DNA of 64,000 nucleotides from Novosphingobium sp. (GCA_017745295.1 JAGHZR010000018.1:62001-126000); one strand, 5' to 3'; shown: positions 49,014 to 58,931, counted from the first letter of the stretch. Translations and numbers: made by a program. Notes: generated by a model from the letters alone, not told the origin.

Positions 49014-51380
49014 TCAATCGTCCGCGTTGGCTTCCGGTTGCGGGCCGGGCTTCTTGGACGCCTTCTTTGCCGGAGCCTTCTTGCCCTTGACCATCTTGGG
49101 AGCGGCCGGCGTGAGTTCGAAGTTCAGCCCGTCGTCCTTCACTGAGACATGCACTTCGCCGCCATGGTTCAGCTTGCCGAACAGCAGTTCCTCGGCCAGC
49201 GGCTGCTTGACCTTCTCCTGGATCACGCGGCCCATCGGACGCGCACCGTAGAGCTTGTCGTAGCCGCGATCACCCAGCCAGGTGCGCGCGTCGGAGTCGA
49301 ACTGGATGTGGACGTTCTGGTCGGCCAGCTGGAGTTCCAGCTGGAGGATGAACTTGTCCACCACCCGGCTGATCGTGTCCTTGGCGAGGTAGGCGAAGGG
49401 CACGATGGCATCGAGACGGTTGCGGAATTCCGGCGTGAACATCTGCTTCACCGCCTCGTCCCCGGCATCCGCCTTGGAGGTGTCGCCGAAGCCGATCCCC
49501 TGGCGGGCCATGTCGGACGCGCCTGCATTGGTGGTCATGATGAGGACCACGTTGCGGAAGTCCACGGTCTTGCCGTGGTGGTCGGTCAGGCGGCCGTTGT
49601 CCATTACCTGCAGCAGGATGTTGAACAGGTCCGGGTGGGCCTTCTCGATTTCGTCCAGCAGCAGCACGCAGTGCGGATTCTGGTCGATGGCATCGGTGAG
49701 CAGACCGCCCTGATCGAAGCCGACATAGCCCGGAGGCGCGCCGATCAACCGGCTGACCGAGTGGCGCTCCATATATTCCGACATGTCGAAGCGCTTCAGC
49801 TCGATGCCCATGATCGAGGCGAGCTGGCGGGCGACTTCGGTCTTGCCGACGCCGGTGGGGCCGGAGAACAGGAACGAGCCGATCGGCTTGTCCGGATCGC
49901 GAAGCCCTGCGCGGCTGAGCTTCATCGCTGTCGAAAGGACGCCGATCGCCTTGTCCTGACCGAAGACTACACGCTTCAGATCGCGTTCGAGGTTTTCGAG
50001 CGCCTTCTTGTCGTCGGAGCTGACCGACTTGGGCGGGATGCGCGCCATCGTCGCGATCACCTGCTCGATTTCGCGCGCGGTGATCGTCTTCTTGCGGCGG
50101 CTGGGGGGCACCAGCATCTGCATCGCGCCCACTTCGTCGATCACGTCGATCGCCTTGTCGGGCAGCTTGCGGTCATTGATGTAGCGCGCCGACAGCTCGA
50201 CCGCAGTCTTGATCGCGTCCGGCGTGTACTTGACCTTGTGGTGCTCCTCGAACGCCGTGCGCAGGCCGCGCAGGATCTTGATCGTGTCTTCCACCGTGGG
50301 TTCGTTCACGTCGATCTTCTGGAACCGGCGCAGGAGAGCGCGGTCCTTTTCGAAGTGGTTGCGGAACTCCTTGTAGGTGGTCGAGCCTATGCAGCGGATC
50401 GTGCCGCCCGACAGCGCGGGCTTCAGCAGGTTAGAGGCATCCATCGCGCCGCCGCTGGTGGCGCCGGCACCGATCACCGTGTGGATCTCGTCAATGAACA
50501 GGATCGCGTGCGGCATCTTCTCCAGTTCGGAGACGACCTGCTTCAGGCGCTCCTCGAAGTCGCCGCGATAGCGGGTGCCGGCCAGCAGGCTGCCCATGTC
50601 GAGCGAGTAGATCACCGCCTCGGCCAGGACTTCGGGCACTTCGCCCTCGACGATCTTGCGCGCGAGACCTTCGGCGATGGCGGTCTTGCCGACACCGGGA
50701 TCGCCCACATAGAGCGGGTTATTCTTCGAACGGCGGCAGAGAATCTGGATCGTGCGGTCCACTTCGGGGCCGCGGCCGATCAGCGGGTCGACCTTGCCGT
50801 TCAGCGCCTTCTCGTTGAGATTGACGGTGAACTGGTCGAGCGCCGAATCCTTCTTGCTGGCGTTCTTGGCCTCGGCCTTTTCCTCGGGCGTGGGGGCGTG
50901 CTCCTCGGCACCCTTGGCGTTCTTGTCCTCCACGCGCTTGCCGCCCTTGCCGATGCCGTGGCTGATGTAGCTGACGGCGTCGAGGCGGCTCATGTCCTGC
51001 TGCTGCAGGAAGTAGACGGCATAGGAGTCACGCTCGGAGAACAGCGCGACCAGCACGTTGGCGCCGGTGACGGTGTCCTTGCCCGAGGACTGGACGTGAA
51101 GGATGGCGCGCTGGATCACGCGCTGGAACCCGGCGGTGGGGGCGGGATCGCCCTTTTCCTCGGTCTTGAGCGACTGGTATTCCTGGTCGAGATACTGACG
51201 GACCACGTCACCGAGGTCGCCAAGCTCCACGCCGCATGCCTGCATGACCTGTGCCGCATCCGGATCGTCGATCAGGGCGAGCAGCAGGTGCTCCAGCGTG
51301 GCATACTCGTGGCTGCGCTCGGAAGCGTGCGACAGGGCCGAGTGCAGTGTCTTTTCCAGGCTTTGCGCGAAACTTGGCAT
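49014..51380 (-). CDS. clpA: ATP-dependent Clp protease ATP-binding subunit ClpA
   Basis: MPSFAQSLEKTLHSALSHASERSHEYATLEHLLLALIDDPDA; two AAA domains (GDPGVGKTAIAEGLA, SGPTGVGKTEVARQLA). Confidence 0.96.
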   Translation of the reverse strand: MPSFAQSLEKTLHSALSHASERSHEYATLEHLLLALIDDPDAAQVMQACGVELGDLGDVVRQYLDQEYQSLKTEEKGDPAPTAGFQRVIQRAILHVQSSGKDTVTGANVLVALFSERDSYAVYFLQQQDMSRLDAVSYISHGIGKGGKRVEDKNAKGAEEHAPTPEEKAEAKNASKKDSALDQFTVNLNEKALNGKVDPLIGRGPEVDRTIQILCRRSKNNPLYVGDPGVGKTAIAEGLARKIVEGEVPEVLAEAVIYSLDMGSLLAGTRYRGDFEERLKQVVSELEKMPHAILFIDEIHTVIGAGATSGGAMDASNLLKPALSGGTIRCIGSTTYKEFRNHFEKDRALLRRFQKIDVNEPTVEDTIKILRGLRTAFEEHHKVKYTPDAIKTAVELSARYINDRKLPDKAIDVIDEVGAMQMLVPPSRRKKTITAREIEQVIATMARIPPKSVSSDDKKALENLERDLKRVVFGQDKAIGVLSTAMKLSRAGLRDPDKPIGSFLFSGPTGVGKTEVARQLASIMGIELKRFDMSEYMERHSVSRLIGAPPGYVGFDQGGLLTDAIDQNPHCVLLLDEIEKAHPDLFNILLQVMDNGRLTDHHGKTVDFRNVVLIMTTNAGASDMARQGIGFGDTSKADAGDEAVKQMFTPEFRNRLDAIVPFAYLAKDTISRVVDKFILQLELQLADQNVHIQFDSDARTWLGDRGYDKLYGARPMGRVIQEKVKQPLAEELLFGKLNHGGEVHVSVKDDGLNFELTPAAPKMVKGKKAPAKKASKKPGPQPEANADD

Positions 51381-51527
51381 CTAGAAAACTTTCATCTGGA
51401 AGGGGGACTCTCCTTGCCCGAAACCGGGCGGATGAGTTTTGGGAGGGCTGGGGTTCATTTCATATATAGGGACGCTCCGGAGGGTTGCGAGGGTGGTGTG
51501 AAAGGGTTCGCTTCAGAATGGCGCCGG

Positions 51528-51746
51528 TCATGCTTGCTTCGGCCTGAACAATGCTTCGGCAGCCAGCATATGCGCAGCCGACTTCTGGCGATGCGCCTTG
51601 ATCCGTTCGATTTCCGATTCGAGAAGCGCGACGCGTGCATCGAGTTCGTCCAGCGAAAAGCGATCCAGGCTTTCGCTGGCGAGAAGGCTGGCAGCTCCGA
51701 AGTTTCCTTCGGCTGACCGCCGCCGCGGTCGATCGTCCTCGTCCAT
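51528..51746 (-). CDS. DUF1192 family small protein
   Basis: SLDRFSLDELDARVALLESEIERIKAHRQKSAAHMLAAEALF pattern. Confidence 0.82.
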   Translation of the reverse strand: MDEDDRPRRRSAEGNFGAASLLASESLDRFSLDELDARVALLESEIERIKAHRQKSAAHMLAAEALFRPKQA

Positions 51747-51835
51747 TGCAATGCAGCATCGGACTGTACTTTGGCCCTGTCAATGGCCAGAAAATATGTT
51801 CCACTTCAAAGTGGGACTGTGGCAACAGGGCAGGC

Positions 51836-52837
51836 ATGTCAGCTAACTTACCGAAAACCATGACCGCAATCGGCTTCGAAGCGCCCGGCGGTCCGGAGGT
51901 TCTCCAGCCCGTTACCGTGCCGGTTCCCGTGCCGGGGCCGGGCGAGGTGCTGGTGAAAGTCGCCTTCGCCGGGGTCAACCGTCCGGATGTGGTACAGCGT
52001 CAGGGCAAATATCCGCCGCCGCCCGGTGCCTCGCCGCTGCCGGGTCTGGAGGTTTCCGGGCAGGTCGTGGCCCTGGGTGAGGGCGTGACGGAGCTGGAGC
52101 CGGGCCAGAAGGTCTGCGCGCTGGTGGCCGGGGGCGGCTATGCGGAATATTGCCTCGCCAAAGTCGGGGCCTGCCTGCCGGTGCCCGAATCGCTGCCGCT
52201 GGACGAGGCGGCGGCGCTGCCGGAGACGCTCTTCACCGTCTGGCACAACGTGTTCGAGCGGGGTTGGGCGCGGGACGGGGAGACCATCCTGATTCACGGC
52301 GGCACCAGCGGCATCGGCACGATGGCGACGATGCTCTGCCGCCAGTTCGGCCTAACCGTGATCGTCACCTGCGGCTCGCCCGACAAGTGCGCCCGCGCGC
52401 TGGAGATTGGCGCCGATCATGCGATCGACTACCGGGCGAGCGACTTCGTGACGGAAGTCGCGCGGATCACCGAGGGCCGGGGCGTCGATCTAGTGCTGGA
52501 CATGATCGCGGGCGACTATGTGGCGCGCAATCTCAAGTGCCTGGCGCCCGACGGCCGCCATGTCACCATTGCCGTGCAGGGCGGGGTGAAGGCGGAAGTG
52601 AACATGGCCGTGGTCATGACTCGGCGCTACACCCTGACCGGATCGACCCTGCGGCCGCGCACGGATTCGTTCAAGGCGCTGTTGGCGCAGGAGATCCGCG
52701 CCAATGCCTGGCCGCTGTTCGCGGACGGAGTGCTGCACCCGGTGATGGACGCGCGATTCCCGCTGGTCGAGGCCGCCGCCGCCCATGCTCGGATGGAAGC
52801 GGGCGATCATGTCGGCAAGATCGTTCTCGAAATCTGA
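51836..52837 (+). CDS. NAD(P)H quinone oxidoreductase (zeta-crystallin/PIG3-like)
   Basis: MTAIGFEAPGGPEVLQPVTVPVPVPGPGEVLVKVAFAGVNRPDVVQRQGKYPPPPGASPLPGLEVSG..IHGGTSGIGTMA. Confidence 0.92.
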   Translation: MSANLPKTMTAIGFEAPGGPEVLQPVTVPVPVPGPGEVLVKVAFAGVNRPDVVQRQGKYPPPPGASPLPGLEVSGQVVALGEGVTELEPGQKVCALVAGGGYAEYCLAKVGACLPVPESLPLDEAAALPETLFTVWHNVFERGWARDGETILIHGGTSGIGTMATMLCRQFGLTVIVTCGSPDKCARALEIGADHAIDYRASDFVTEVARITEGRGVDLVLDMIAGDYVARNLKCLAPDGRHVTIAVQGGVKAEVNMAVVMTRRYTLTGSTLRPRTDSFKALLAQEIRANAWPLFADGVLHPVMDARFPLVEAAAAHARMEAGDHVGKIVLEI

Positions 52838-52989
52838 TCGCATTCGGCCGAATCGTGGCGGCGCTGCGTAGAACAGAGTTGCCGAAAGCAAGGCTTTTGC
52901 TTGCCGAATGGACAAAGTTTCCCTAAATCGGCTCTGTACGGCCGCTCCGCGAAGGGGCGGCCCTTATTGTTTCCGCCGGAGATAGAGAC

Positions 52990-53706
52990 ATGAGCCAGCC
53001 CACTCCGCTGATGCCGCACGCGACCGCCTCGTGGCTGGTCGACAGCACCGCGTTGACCTTCGAGCAGATCGCAGAGTTCTGCGGCCTGCACATGCTCGAA
53101 GTGCAGGCGATGGCCGACGATCTGGCATCCAGCAAGTATACCGGACGCGATCCCGTGCGTTCGGGCGAACTGACCATGGAAGAGATCGAGAAGGGCCAGG
53201 CAAACCCGGAGTACAAGCTCCGCATGCACAAGGTTCCGGTCACTTCCAACCGCACCAAGGGTCCGCGCTACACGCCGGTCTCGAAGCGTCAGGACAAGCC
53301 CGACGGCATCGCCTGGATCCTGCGCAACCACCCCGAGGTGTCGGATGCGCAGATCGGCAAGCTGATCGGCACGACCCGCAACACGATCGCCGCGATCCGC
53401 GACCGTTCGCACTGGAACATCGCCAACATCACGCCGAAGGACCCGGTCACGCTGGGCCTGTGCTCGCAGCGTGAGCTGGACTTCATCGTGTTCAAGGCCG
53501 CCAAGAAGGCTGGTATCCAGGACGAAGGCCAGAACGACGAACGTCTGACCGACGACCGTCAGGCCCTGATCGACGAGCTGCGCGCCGAGCGTGAGGCCGC
53601 CTCGCGCGCCGCCAGCGAAGCCGCGCAGGAAGCCGAAGTCGCCGCCTGGCTCGAAGCCAAGCGCGCCGCGGAGGCCGCCGAAGCCGCCGGGGAAAAGGGC
53701 GAGTAA
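52990..53706 (+). CDS. DUF1013 protein, cell cycle transcriptional regulator TrcR-like
   Basis: LMPHATASWLVDSTALTFEQIAEFCGLHMLEVQAMADDL..IAWILRNHPEVSDAQIGKLIGTTRNTIAAIRDRSHWN. Confidence 0.9.
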   Translation: MSQPTPLMPHATASWLVDSTALTFEQIAEFCGLHMLEVQAMADDLASSKYTGRDPVRSGELTMEEIEKGQANPEYKLRMHKVPVTSNRTKGPRYTPVSKRQDKPDGIAWILRNHPEVSDAQIGKLIGTTRNTIAAIRDRSHWNIANITPKDPVTLGLCSQRELDFIVFKAAKKAGIQDEGQNDERLTDDRQALIDELRAEREAASRAASEAAQEAEVAAWLEAKRAAEAAEAAGEKGE

Positions 53707-53734
53707 TCGCTCTTCCGGCAGCTTGACCGAACAC

Positions 53735-53772
53735 AAAAAGGCCCGCGACAGGTGAATGTCGCGGGCCTTTTT
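53735..53772. terminator. Bidirectional terminator
   Basis: AAAAAGGCCCGCGACA-GGTGAA-TGTCGCGGGCCTTTTT. Confidence 0.92.
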
Positions 53773-53791
53773 GCTGGATGACGGAGCTAGC

Positions 53792-54244
53792 TTACTCGGC
53801 GGCGATGACGACTTCCGCCTCGCTGGCCGAACCCGCGTGGGGCAGGCGGGCAAGGGCCGGGGGCATCTGTCCGCCGTTGGGGCTGAGGCGGCCTTCGAGG
53901 CGCGCGCCCTGCTCGATGGTCAGCGCGTCGTAGGCGACGTCGCCGATGATCTGCGCGCTCTTGAGGATCACCACTTCGCGGGCGGCGATCGTGCCGCGCA
54001 CGATCCCGGCGATTCGCACCGATTCGGCGGAGATTCCTCCGGCGATCTCGCTGTCCTCGCCCTGGACCAGGGCCTTGCAGGTGATGTCGCCGACGACGCG
54101 GCCGTCGATGTGGAGATCGGCCGAGGCTTCGACATTGCCCGTGAGCGTGATGTCGTTGCCGAGCATCGAGAAGCCCGAGGTCGGGCCGGTGCGGTGGCTG
54201 GAGAAGTTCTTGACCATGGTGTTATCGGGCTTCTTGCTGAACAT
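53792..54244 (-). CDS. Bactofilin family (polymer-forming cytoskeletal) protein
   Basis: FSMLGNDITLTGNVEASADLHIDGRVVGDITCKALVQGEDSEIAGGISAESVRIAGIVRGTIAAREVVILKSAQIIGDVAYDALTIEQGARLEG. Confidence 0.93.
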   Translation of the reverse strand: MFSKKPDNTMVKNFSSHRTGPTSGFSMLGNDITLTGNVEASADLHIDGRVVGDITCKALVQGEDSEIAGGISAESVRIAGIVRGTIAAREVVILKSAQIIGDVAYDALTIEQGARLEGRLSPNGGQMPPALARLPHAGSASEAEVVIAAE

Positions 54245-55295
54245 TGCGGGCGGCCTCCAGGAAGGGGCGCGGATTCATCGGGCGATTGTTGACGCGCACT
54301 TCGAAGTGGAGGTGCGGGCCGGTGGAGCGGCCGGTGCTGCCCATCGCGGCGATGCGGGTGCCCCCGTCCACGTCCTGACCGACGCGAACGCCGAATCCGG
54401 AAAGGTGGCCGTAGCGGGTCATCAGGCCATTGCCATGGCTGATCTCGATGCAGTTGCCATAGCCCTGGCGCTGGCCCACGAACGTGACCTTGCCCTTGGC
54501 GGCTGCGTAGATCGGCGAGCCCATCGGGCCGGGGAAGTCGAGACCGGCATGGAACGCGGCGCCCCCGGTGAAGGGGTCGGAGCGATAGCCGTAGCTCGAT
54601 GAAACATAGGCGACGTGGGCGGGCTGGACCTGCGGGATCGAGGCGAGGCCGCTTTCCAGCGCGTCCATGCGGGCAAGGCTGAGGCCGAGGCGCTTGAAGC
54701 TGGGGTCCAGCGAACCGTCGGCGGCAGTGGCGAGGCTTTCGAGCGGACCACCTGCGGCGACCTTGGAGCGGGCGCGGGCCAGCATCGGGCCGGGGTTCAG
54801 GCCAAGCTTGCGAATGGCGTCGGAGGCCTGGGCGGCGCGGCGGTCGGCGTAGTGGGTCAGGCGTTCGACGAAGGCGCTCTGGTCGGCCTCGATCCGCGCG
54901 AGCTTGTCCGCTTCGGGGAGGAGGGCGCTGATCTTCTTGGGTTCGGGTGCGGCGGTCTGGGCGTCAGCAGGGGCGGGGGCGCCGTTCTGGGCCTCCTCGG
55001 GCAGTTCGCCGATATGGGCGTCGAAGACTTTTTCGATGAACTGCTGGCGGCGGGCGAGATTGGCGACGGTATCGTCGAGGTTCTCGCGGTAGCGGCGGAC
55101 CTGCCCGGCAGCGTCGGCCACGCGGGCCTCGCGGCTGGCGAGCGCGGCCTGTTCGCTCGTCGCGGAGAACTGCGAGACGGCCATCGCGCCCATCGACACG
55201 CTCCAGGCACCGAGCAGCGATACGGCCACGCCGGCAGCGGCCTTCTGCATGCGCGACGAAATGCGGATAAAGCGGACCTGCCCGTGAGATCGCAT
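54222..55295 (-). CDS. M23 family metallopeptidase with N-terminal TM and coiled coil (bactofilin partner; start uncertain)
   Basis: ..YGYRSDPFTGGAAFHAGLDFPGPMGSPIYAAAKGKVTFVGQRQGYGNCIEISHGNGLMTRYGHLSGF..GSTGRSTGPHLHFEVRVNNRPMNPRPFL; the long ORF-track call to 56900 runs antisense through proA. Confidence 0.88.
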   Translation of the reverse strand: MRSHGQVRFIRISSRMQKAAAGVAVSLLGAWSVSMGAMAVSQFSATSEQAALASREARVADAAGQVRRYRENLDDTVANLARRQQFIEKVFDAHIGELPEEAQNGAPAPADAQTAAPEPKKISALLPEADKLARIEADQSAFVERLTHYADRRAAQASDAIRKLGLNPGPMLARARSKVAAGGPLESLATAADGSLDPSFKRLGLSLARMDALESGLASIPQVQPAHVAYVSSSYGYRSDPFTGGAAFHAGLDFPGPMGSPIYAAAKGKVTFVGQRQGYGNCIEISHGNGLMTRYGHLSGFGVRVGQDVDGGTRIAAMGSTGRSTGPHLHFEVRVNNRPMNPRPFLEAARNVQQEAR

Positions 55296-55676
55296 GATGA
55301 ACTCGCGATCCGGGAACGCCGCCTTGAGGCGCTTGCTGAGCGCCCCGGCAGATGTGAGTTTCAAAACGACCCCGCGTAAATTTCCATAGGCCCGCAAATA
55401 ATGCGTTGGCCTGACCCGGACTGGCGAGCTAGCAGGAGGCTTGCGCCAAGGCGAATCGACTGGCCGTGACTCCCTGCGGAATCCGGCTGAGTCGAAATTT
55501 GCATGCGATGAACCGAGGAACTTGTGCCGATTGTCGGCTGAGCCGTTCATCTCCCGTTTCGGGTGATTCGCCGAAAAAACACGGTTTTCAAGGGGCTTGG
55601 CGACTGCGTTCAAAACCGCGCACTGCGCTCGGCGGTGATCGGTGACAGTGCCGTGCAAGGGTGCTAGGCCGAATCC

Positions 55677-56978
55677 ATGACCGTGCAGACCACCCCTGTC
55701 GCAGAGGCTTCCGCAGAGACTCTCACCGAGACTCCCGAAGCGCTCGTCGCCCGTCTGGCCGCCGATGGCCGCGCTGCCCAGCGCGTATTGGCCCGTCTGA
55801 GCGATGCACAGAAGGCGGAGGCGCTGCGCGCCGCCGCCGCTGCGCTGCGGGTGGCGGAACCAGTGATCCTCGCCGCCAATGCGCAGGATGTCGCGGCGGG
55901 CGAGGCCAAAGGACTGACCGGGGCCATGCTCGACCGTCTCCGGCTCGATTCCGCGCGTCTGGCCGGGATTGCCGATGCGGTGGAGCAGGTCGCGGCACTG
56001 CCCGATCCGGTCGGCGAAGTGATTTCCGAAAGCGAGCGGCCCAACGGCCTCAAGCTTTCGCGCGTGCGCATTCCGATCGGGCTGATCGGCATCATCTACG
56101 AGAGCCGCCCCAATGTGACGGCCGATGCGGCGGCGCTTTGCCTGCGTTCGGGCAATGCGGTGCTGCTGCGCGGCGGCAGCGAGGCGCTCCATTCCAACCG
56201 GGCGATCCTGTCGGCGATGGTGTCCGGCCTCGAACAGGCAGGCGTTCCCGGCGCGGCGGTCCAGCTGATGCCGACGCAGGACCGCGCCGTGGTCGGCGCG
56301 ATGCTGACGGCGGCGGGCCTGATCGACATGATCGTGCCGCGCGGCGGCAAGAGCCTCGTCGCCCGCGTCCAGGCCGATGCCCGCGTGCCGGTGCTCGCCC
56401 ACCTCGACGGCATCTGCCACACGTATGTTCACGCCTCGGCGGATCCGGAGATGGCGCGGGGCATAGCGCTCAACGCCAAGCTGCGCCGCACCGGCATCTG
56501 CGGGTCGATGGAGACCCTGCTGCTCGACACCCAGTTCCCGGCCTCGGCGGACGTGGTGAAGGCGCTGGCCGATGAGGGCTGCGAATTGCGCGGCGACGCC
56601 CGTGCACGGGCGCTGGACCCGCGCGTCCTGCCTGCTGGCGATGAGGACTGGGACACCGAATATCTTGACGCGGTGCTCTCGGTGGCGGTCGTCGATGGTC
56701 TCGACGCGGCGATGGACCATGTCGCGGCGCATTCCTCGCACCACACCGATGCCATCGTCGCCGCCGATCCGGCAGCGGCGGAGCGGTTCCTGGCCGAAGT
56801 CGACAGCGCGATCGTCATGGTCAATGCCTCCAGCCAGTTCGCCGACGGCGGCGAATTCGGCCTCGGAGCGGAGATCGGCATCGCCACCGGCAGACTCCAC
56901 GCGCGCGGCCCGGTCGCGCTCGAAGGGCTGACGACCTACAAGTGGCTGGTGCGCGGCACCGGGCAGGAACGGCCCTGA
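55677..56978 (+). CDS. proA: Glutamate-5-semialdehyde dehydrogenase
   Basis: VRIPIGLIGIIYESRPNVTADAAALCLRSGNAVLLRGGSEALHSN..DRAVVGAML..GICGSMETLLLD. Confidence 0.95.
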   Translation: MTVQTTPVAEASAETLTETPEALVARLAADGRAAQRVLARLSDAQKAEALRAAAAALRVAEPVILAANAQDVAAGEAKGLTGAMLDRLRLDSARLAGIADAVEQVAALPDPVGEVISESERPNGLKLSRVRIPIGLIGIIYESRPNVTADAAALCLRSGNAVLLRGGSEALHSNRAILSAMVSGLEQAGVPGAAVQLMPTQDRAVVGAMLTAAGLIDMIVPRGGKSLVARVQADARVPVLAHLDGICHTYVHASADPEMARGIALNAKLRRTGICGSMETLLLDTQFPASADVVKALADEGCELRGDARARALDPRVLPAGDEDWDTEYLDAVLSVAVVDGLDAAMDHVAAHSSHHTDAIVAADPAAAERFLAEVDSAIVMVNASSQFADGGEFGLGAEIGIATGRLHARGPVALEGLTTYKWLVRGTGQERP

Positions 56979-57730
56979 GCGCGATTCCTACGAGCAAGAA
57001 TCTTCCGGGCAAGATCGGCGCGAATCGCCCCGATCCGATTGCCGGACCGATCGTCGGCCTGCTCGGCGGCAGTTTCAATCCGGCGCATGGCGGGCACCGA
57101 CGCATCAGCCTGTTCGCGGCCGAGGCGCTGGGGCTCGACGAAGTCTGGTGGCTGGTCTCGCCGGGCAATCCGCTGAAGCCGAAAGCCGGGATGGCGCCGC
57201 TTGCCGCACGGGTGCTTTCGGCGCAGCGGCAGGCCCGCAGGGCGCCGATCCGCGTCACCGCGATCGAGCGCGAGCTGGGCACGCGCTATACCGTGGACAC
57301 GCTCAAGAAGCTGGTCCGGCGCTATCCGAAACGGCGCTTCGTCTGGCTCATGGGGGCCGACAATCTCGCCCAGTTCCACCAGTGGAAAGCGTGGCGCAGC
57401 ATCGCCCGACTCATGCCGATTGCGGTAATCGCCCGTCCGGGGTATGATGGTGCTGCCCTCGCGAGCCCCGCGATGGTCTGGTTGGGGAGGTTCCGGAGGC
57501 CCCGTCCCAGTCTTCGTGGTCCGGAAAGGTGGAGCGCACCCGCGCTGGTGACATTGCGATTCGACCCCGATACGCGGTCGGCCACGGCGATACGTCAGGC
57601 CGATCCGGAGTGGGCCCGGAAGCTGATGAACAGGCTTTCGCAGGCTGGCTCGGAACGTGTCGAATACCGGGATTCCGGATCGCTGAGAGATAACGTCACC
57701 CACCGCCCGATACCCGGAGATTGTGCGTGA
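56942..57730 (+). CDS. nadD: Nicotinate-nucleotide adenylyltransferase (start uncertain)
   Basis: IVGLLGGSFNPAHGGHRRISLFAAEALGLDEVWWLVSPGNPLKP..YTVDTLKKLVRRYPKRRFVWLMGADNLAQFHQWKAWRSI. Confidence 0.93.
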   Translation: MAGARHRAGTALSAIPTSKNLPGKIGANRPDPIAGPIVGLLGGSFNPAHGGHRRISLFAAEALGLDEVWWLVSPGNPLKPKAGMAPLAARVLSAQRQARRAPIRVTAIERELGTRYTVDTLKKLVRRYPKRRFVWLMGADNLAQFHQWKAWRSIARLMPIAVIARPGYDGAALASPAMVWLGRFRRPRPSLRGPERWSAPALVTLRFDPDTRSATAIRQADPEWARKLMNRLSQAGSERVEYRDSGSLRDNVTHRPIPGDCA

Positions 57731-57844
57731 GCAGGCTGTCAGCCTCTCGTTCGCATGCCCGGAAATCCAACGATCAGATCGCGCGCGGCAAGGCTTTTGA
57801 AGCCTGGCCGGGTCGGTCGCTGAAAGGAGCAGACCCTACTTAAG

Positions 57845-58243
57845 ATGCCACAGGCACAGATACAGCCGGCCGAAACCGGCGCCACGCCCCTCGCCACGGT
57901 GGAGTCCGACGACCCGCAATTGGCGCTCGTCCTGCAGTCCCTGGATGATGACCAGGCGCAGGACATCGTGACCATAGACCTCGCCGGCAAATCGACGATC
58001 GCCGAATTCATGGTGATCGCATCCGGCCGTTCGACCCGCCAGGTGGCGGCGATGGCCCAGAAACTCGGCGAACGCCTCAAGCACGGCGGCTTCGGCCATT
58101 CCCGTATCGAGGGCCTTCCGGCAGCCGACTGGGTGCTGGTGGATGCAGGCGGCGTGATCGTCCACCTCTTCCGTCCGGAAGTGCGCAGCTTCTACAACCT
58201 TGAGAGGATGTGGGGCTTCGACGGACCGTCCGGCGCGGCCTGA
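57845..58243 (+). CDS. rsfS: Ribosome silencing factor
   Basis: LQSLDDDQAQDIVTIDLAGKSTIAEFMVIASGRSTRQVAAMAQKL..WVLVDAGGVIVHLFRPEVRSFYNLERMW. Confidence 0.94.
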   Translation: MPQAQIQPAETGATPLATVESDDPQLALVLQSLDDDQAQDIVTIDLAGKSTIAEFMVIASGRSTRQVAAMAQKLGERLKHGGFGHSRIEGLPAADWVLVDAGGVIVHLFRPEVRSFYNLERMWGFDGPSGAA

Positions 58244-58375
58244 GCCGCGTCCGGAAGGCGGAAAAGAGAGGACCACCCGGCTGCCTGCGCAGCCGGGCTC
58301 CGAACGGATATCGCGGCGCGGCGTTGACGTTGCGCCCGAGATTCCCGTGTTTTCGCCATAGCCCGCGCTTTTTCC

Positions 58376-58801
58376 ATGCTTCTTCACATCATCGCCCGCG
58401 GCAAGATCGCGCGCTCTCCCGAGGGGGAGTTGCTCGATCGCTATGCCAAGCGCCTGACCTGGCCGTTCCGGCATAGCGAACTGCCGGACGTGGGCGGCAA
58501 AGTGCCGCCGCCGGCGCAGACCCCGTTCCGCGAAGTGCTGCTCGACGAGCGCGGTAAGGCGATGAGTTCCGAGGAATTCGCTGCCCTGCTCGGGCGCTGG
58601 CGCGACGAGGGCGTGCGCGAGTGCCGCTTCCTGATCGGCGCTGCCGACGGCCATGGCGACGAGGCCCGCGCGCGGGCCGACCACTTGCTCTGCTTCGGCA
58701 AGATGACCTGGCCGCACCTGATGGCCCGCGCGATGCTGGCCGAGCAGCTCTGGCGCGCGACGGCGATTCTGGCGGGGCATCCGTACCATCGCTCGGGGTG
58801 A
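58376..58801 (+). CDS. rlmH: 23S rRNA (pseudouridine(1915)-N(3))-methyltransferase RlmH
   Basis: LLHIIARGKIARSPEGELLDRYAKRL..FLIGAADGHGDEARARADHLLCFGKMTWPHLMARAMLAEQLWRATAILAGHPYHR. Confidence 0.94.
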   Translation: MLLHIIARGKIARSPEGELLDRYAKRLTWPFRHSELPDVGGKVPPPAQTPFREVLLDERGKAMSSEEFAALLGRWRDEGVRECRFLIGAADGHGDEARARADHLLCFGKMTWPHLMARAMLAEQLWRATAILAGHPYHRSG

Positions 58802-58841
58802 GTGAGGGGCGGGGTAATGCAAGACCTCTCCCATTACCGAT

Positions 58842-58931
58842 CGTCATCCTGAACTCGTTTCAGGATCCATATCTGACCATCAGCGACGGCTTGTTCGGCG
58901 AGATGGATCCTGAACCAAGTTCAGGATGACG
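58842..58931. repeat. Inverted-repeat intergenic element
   Basis: CGTCATCCTGAACTCGTTTCAGGATCCAT (58842-58870) / ATGGATCCTGAACCAAGTTCAGGATGACG (58903-58931). Confidence 0.82.

Noticed and set aside
49149-51716. 855-aa plus-strand ORF opposite clpA
   Set aside because: Antisense shadow of a highly conserved AAA protein gene.
51796-51816. ATGTTCCACTTCAAAGTGGGACTG as a possible ninth parS site
   Set aside because: Lacks the central CACGTG; it is a different short palindrome (CCACTT-CA-AAGTGG).
54222-56900. ORF-track call of an 892-aa protein on the minus strand
   Set aside because: Only the N-proximal half of the genomic span (54222 to about 55295) encodes the M23 peptidase; the rest runs antisense through proA and is low-complexity Arg/His/Gly-rich sequence typical of high-GC shadow ORFs.
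58270-58300. Hairpin CCCGGCTGC-CTGC-GCAGCCGGG between rsfS and rlmH as a regulatory RNA
   Set aside because: Short, no T tract and no other support; chance hairpins are common at this GC content.
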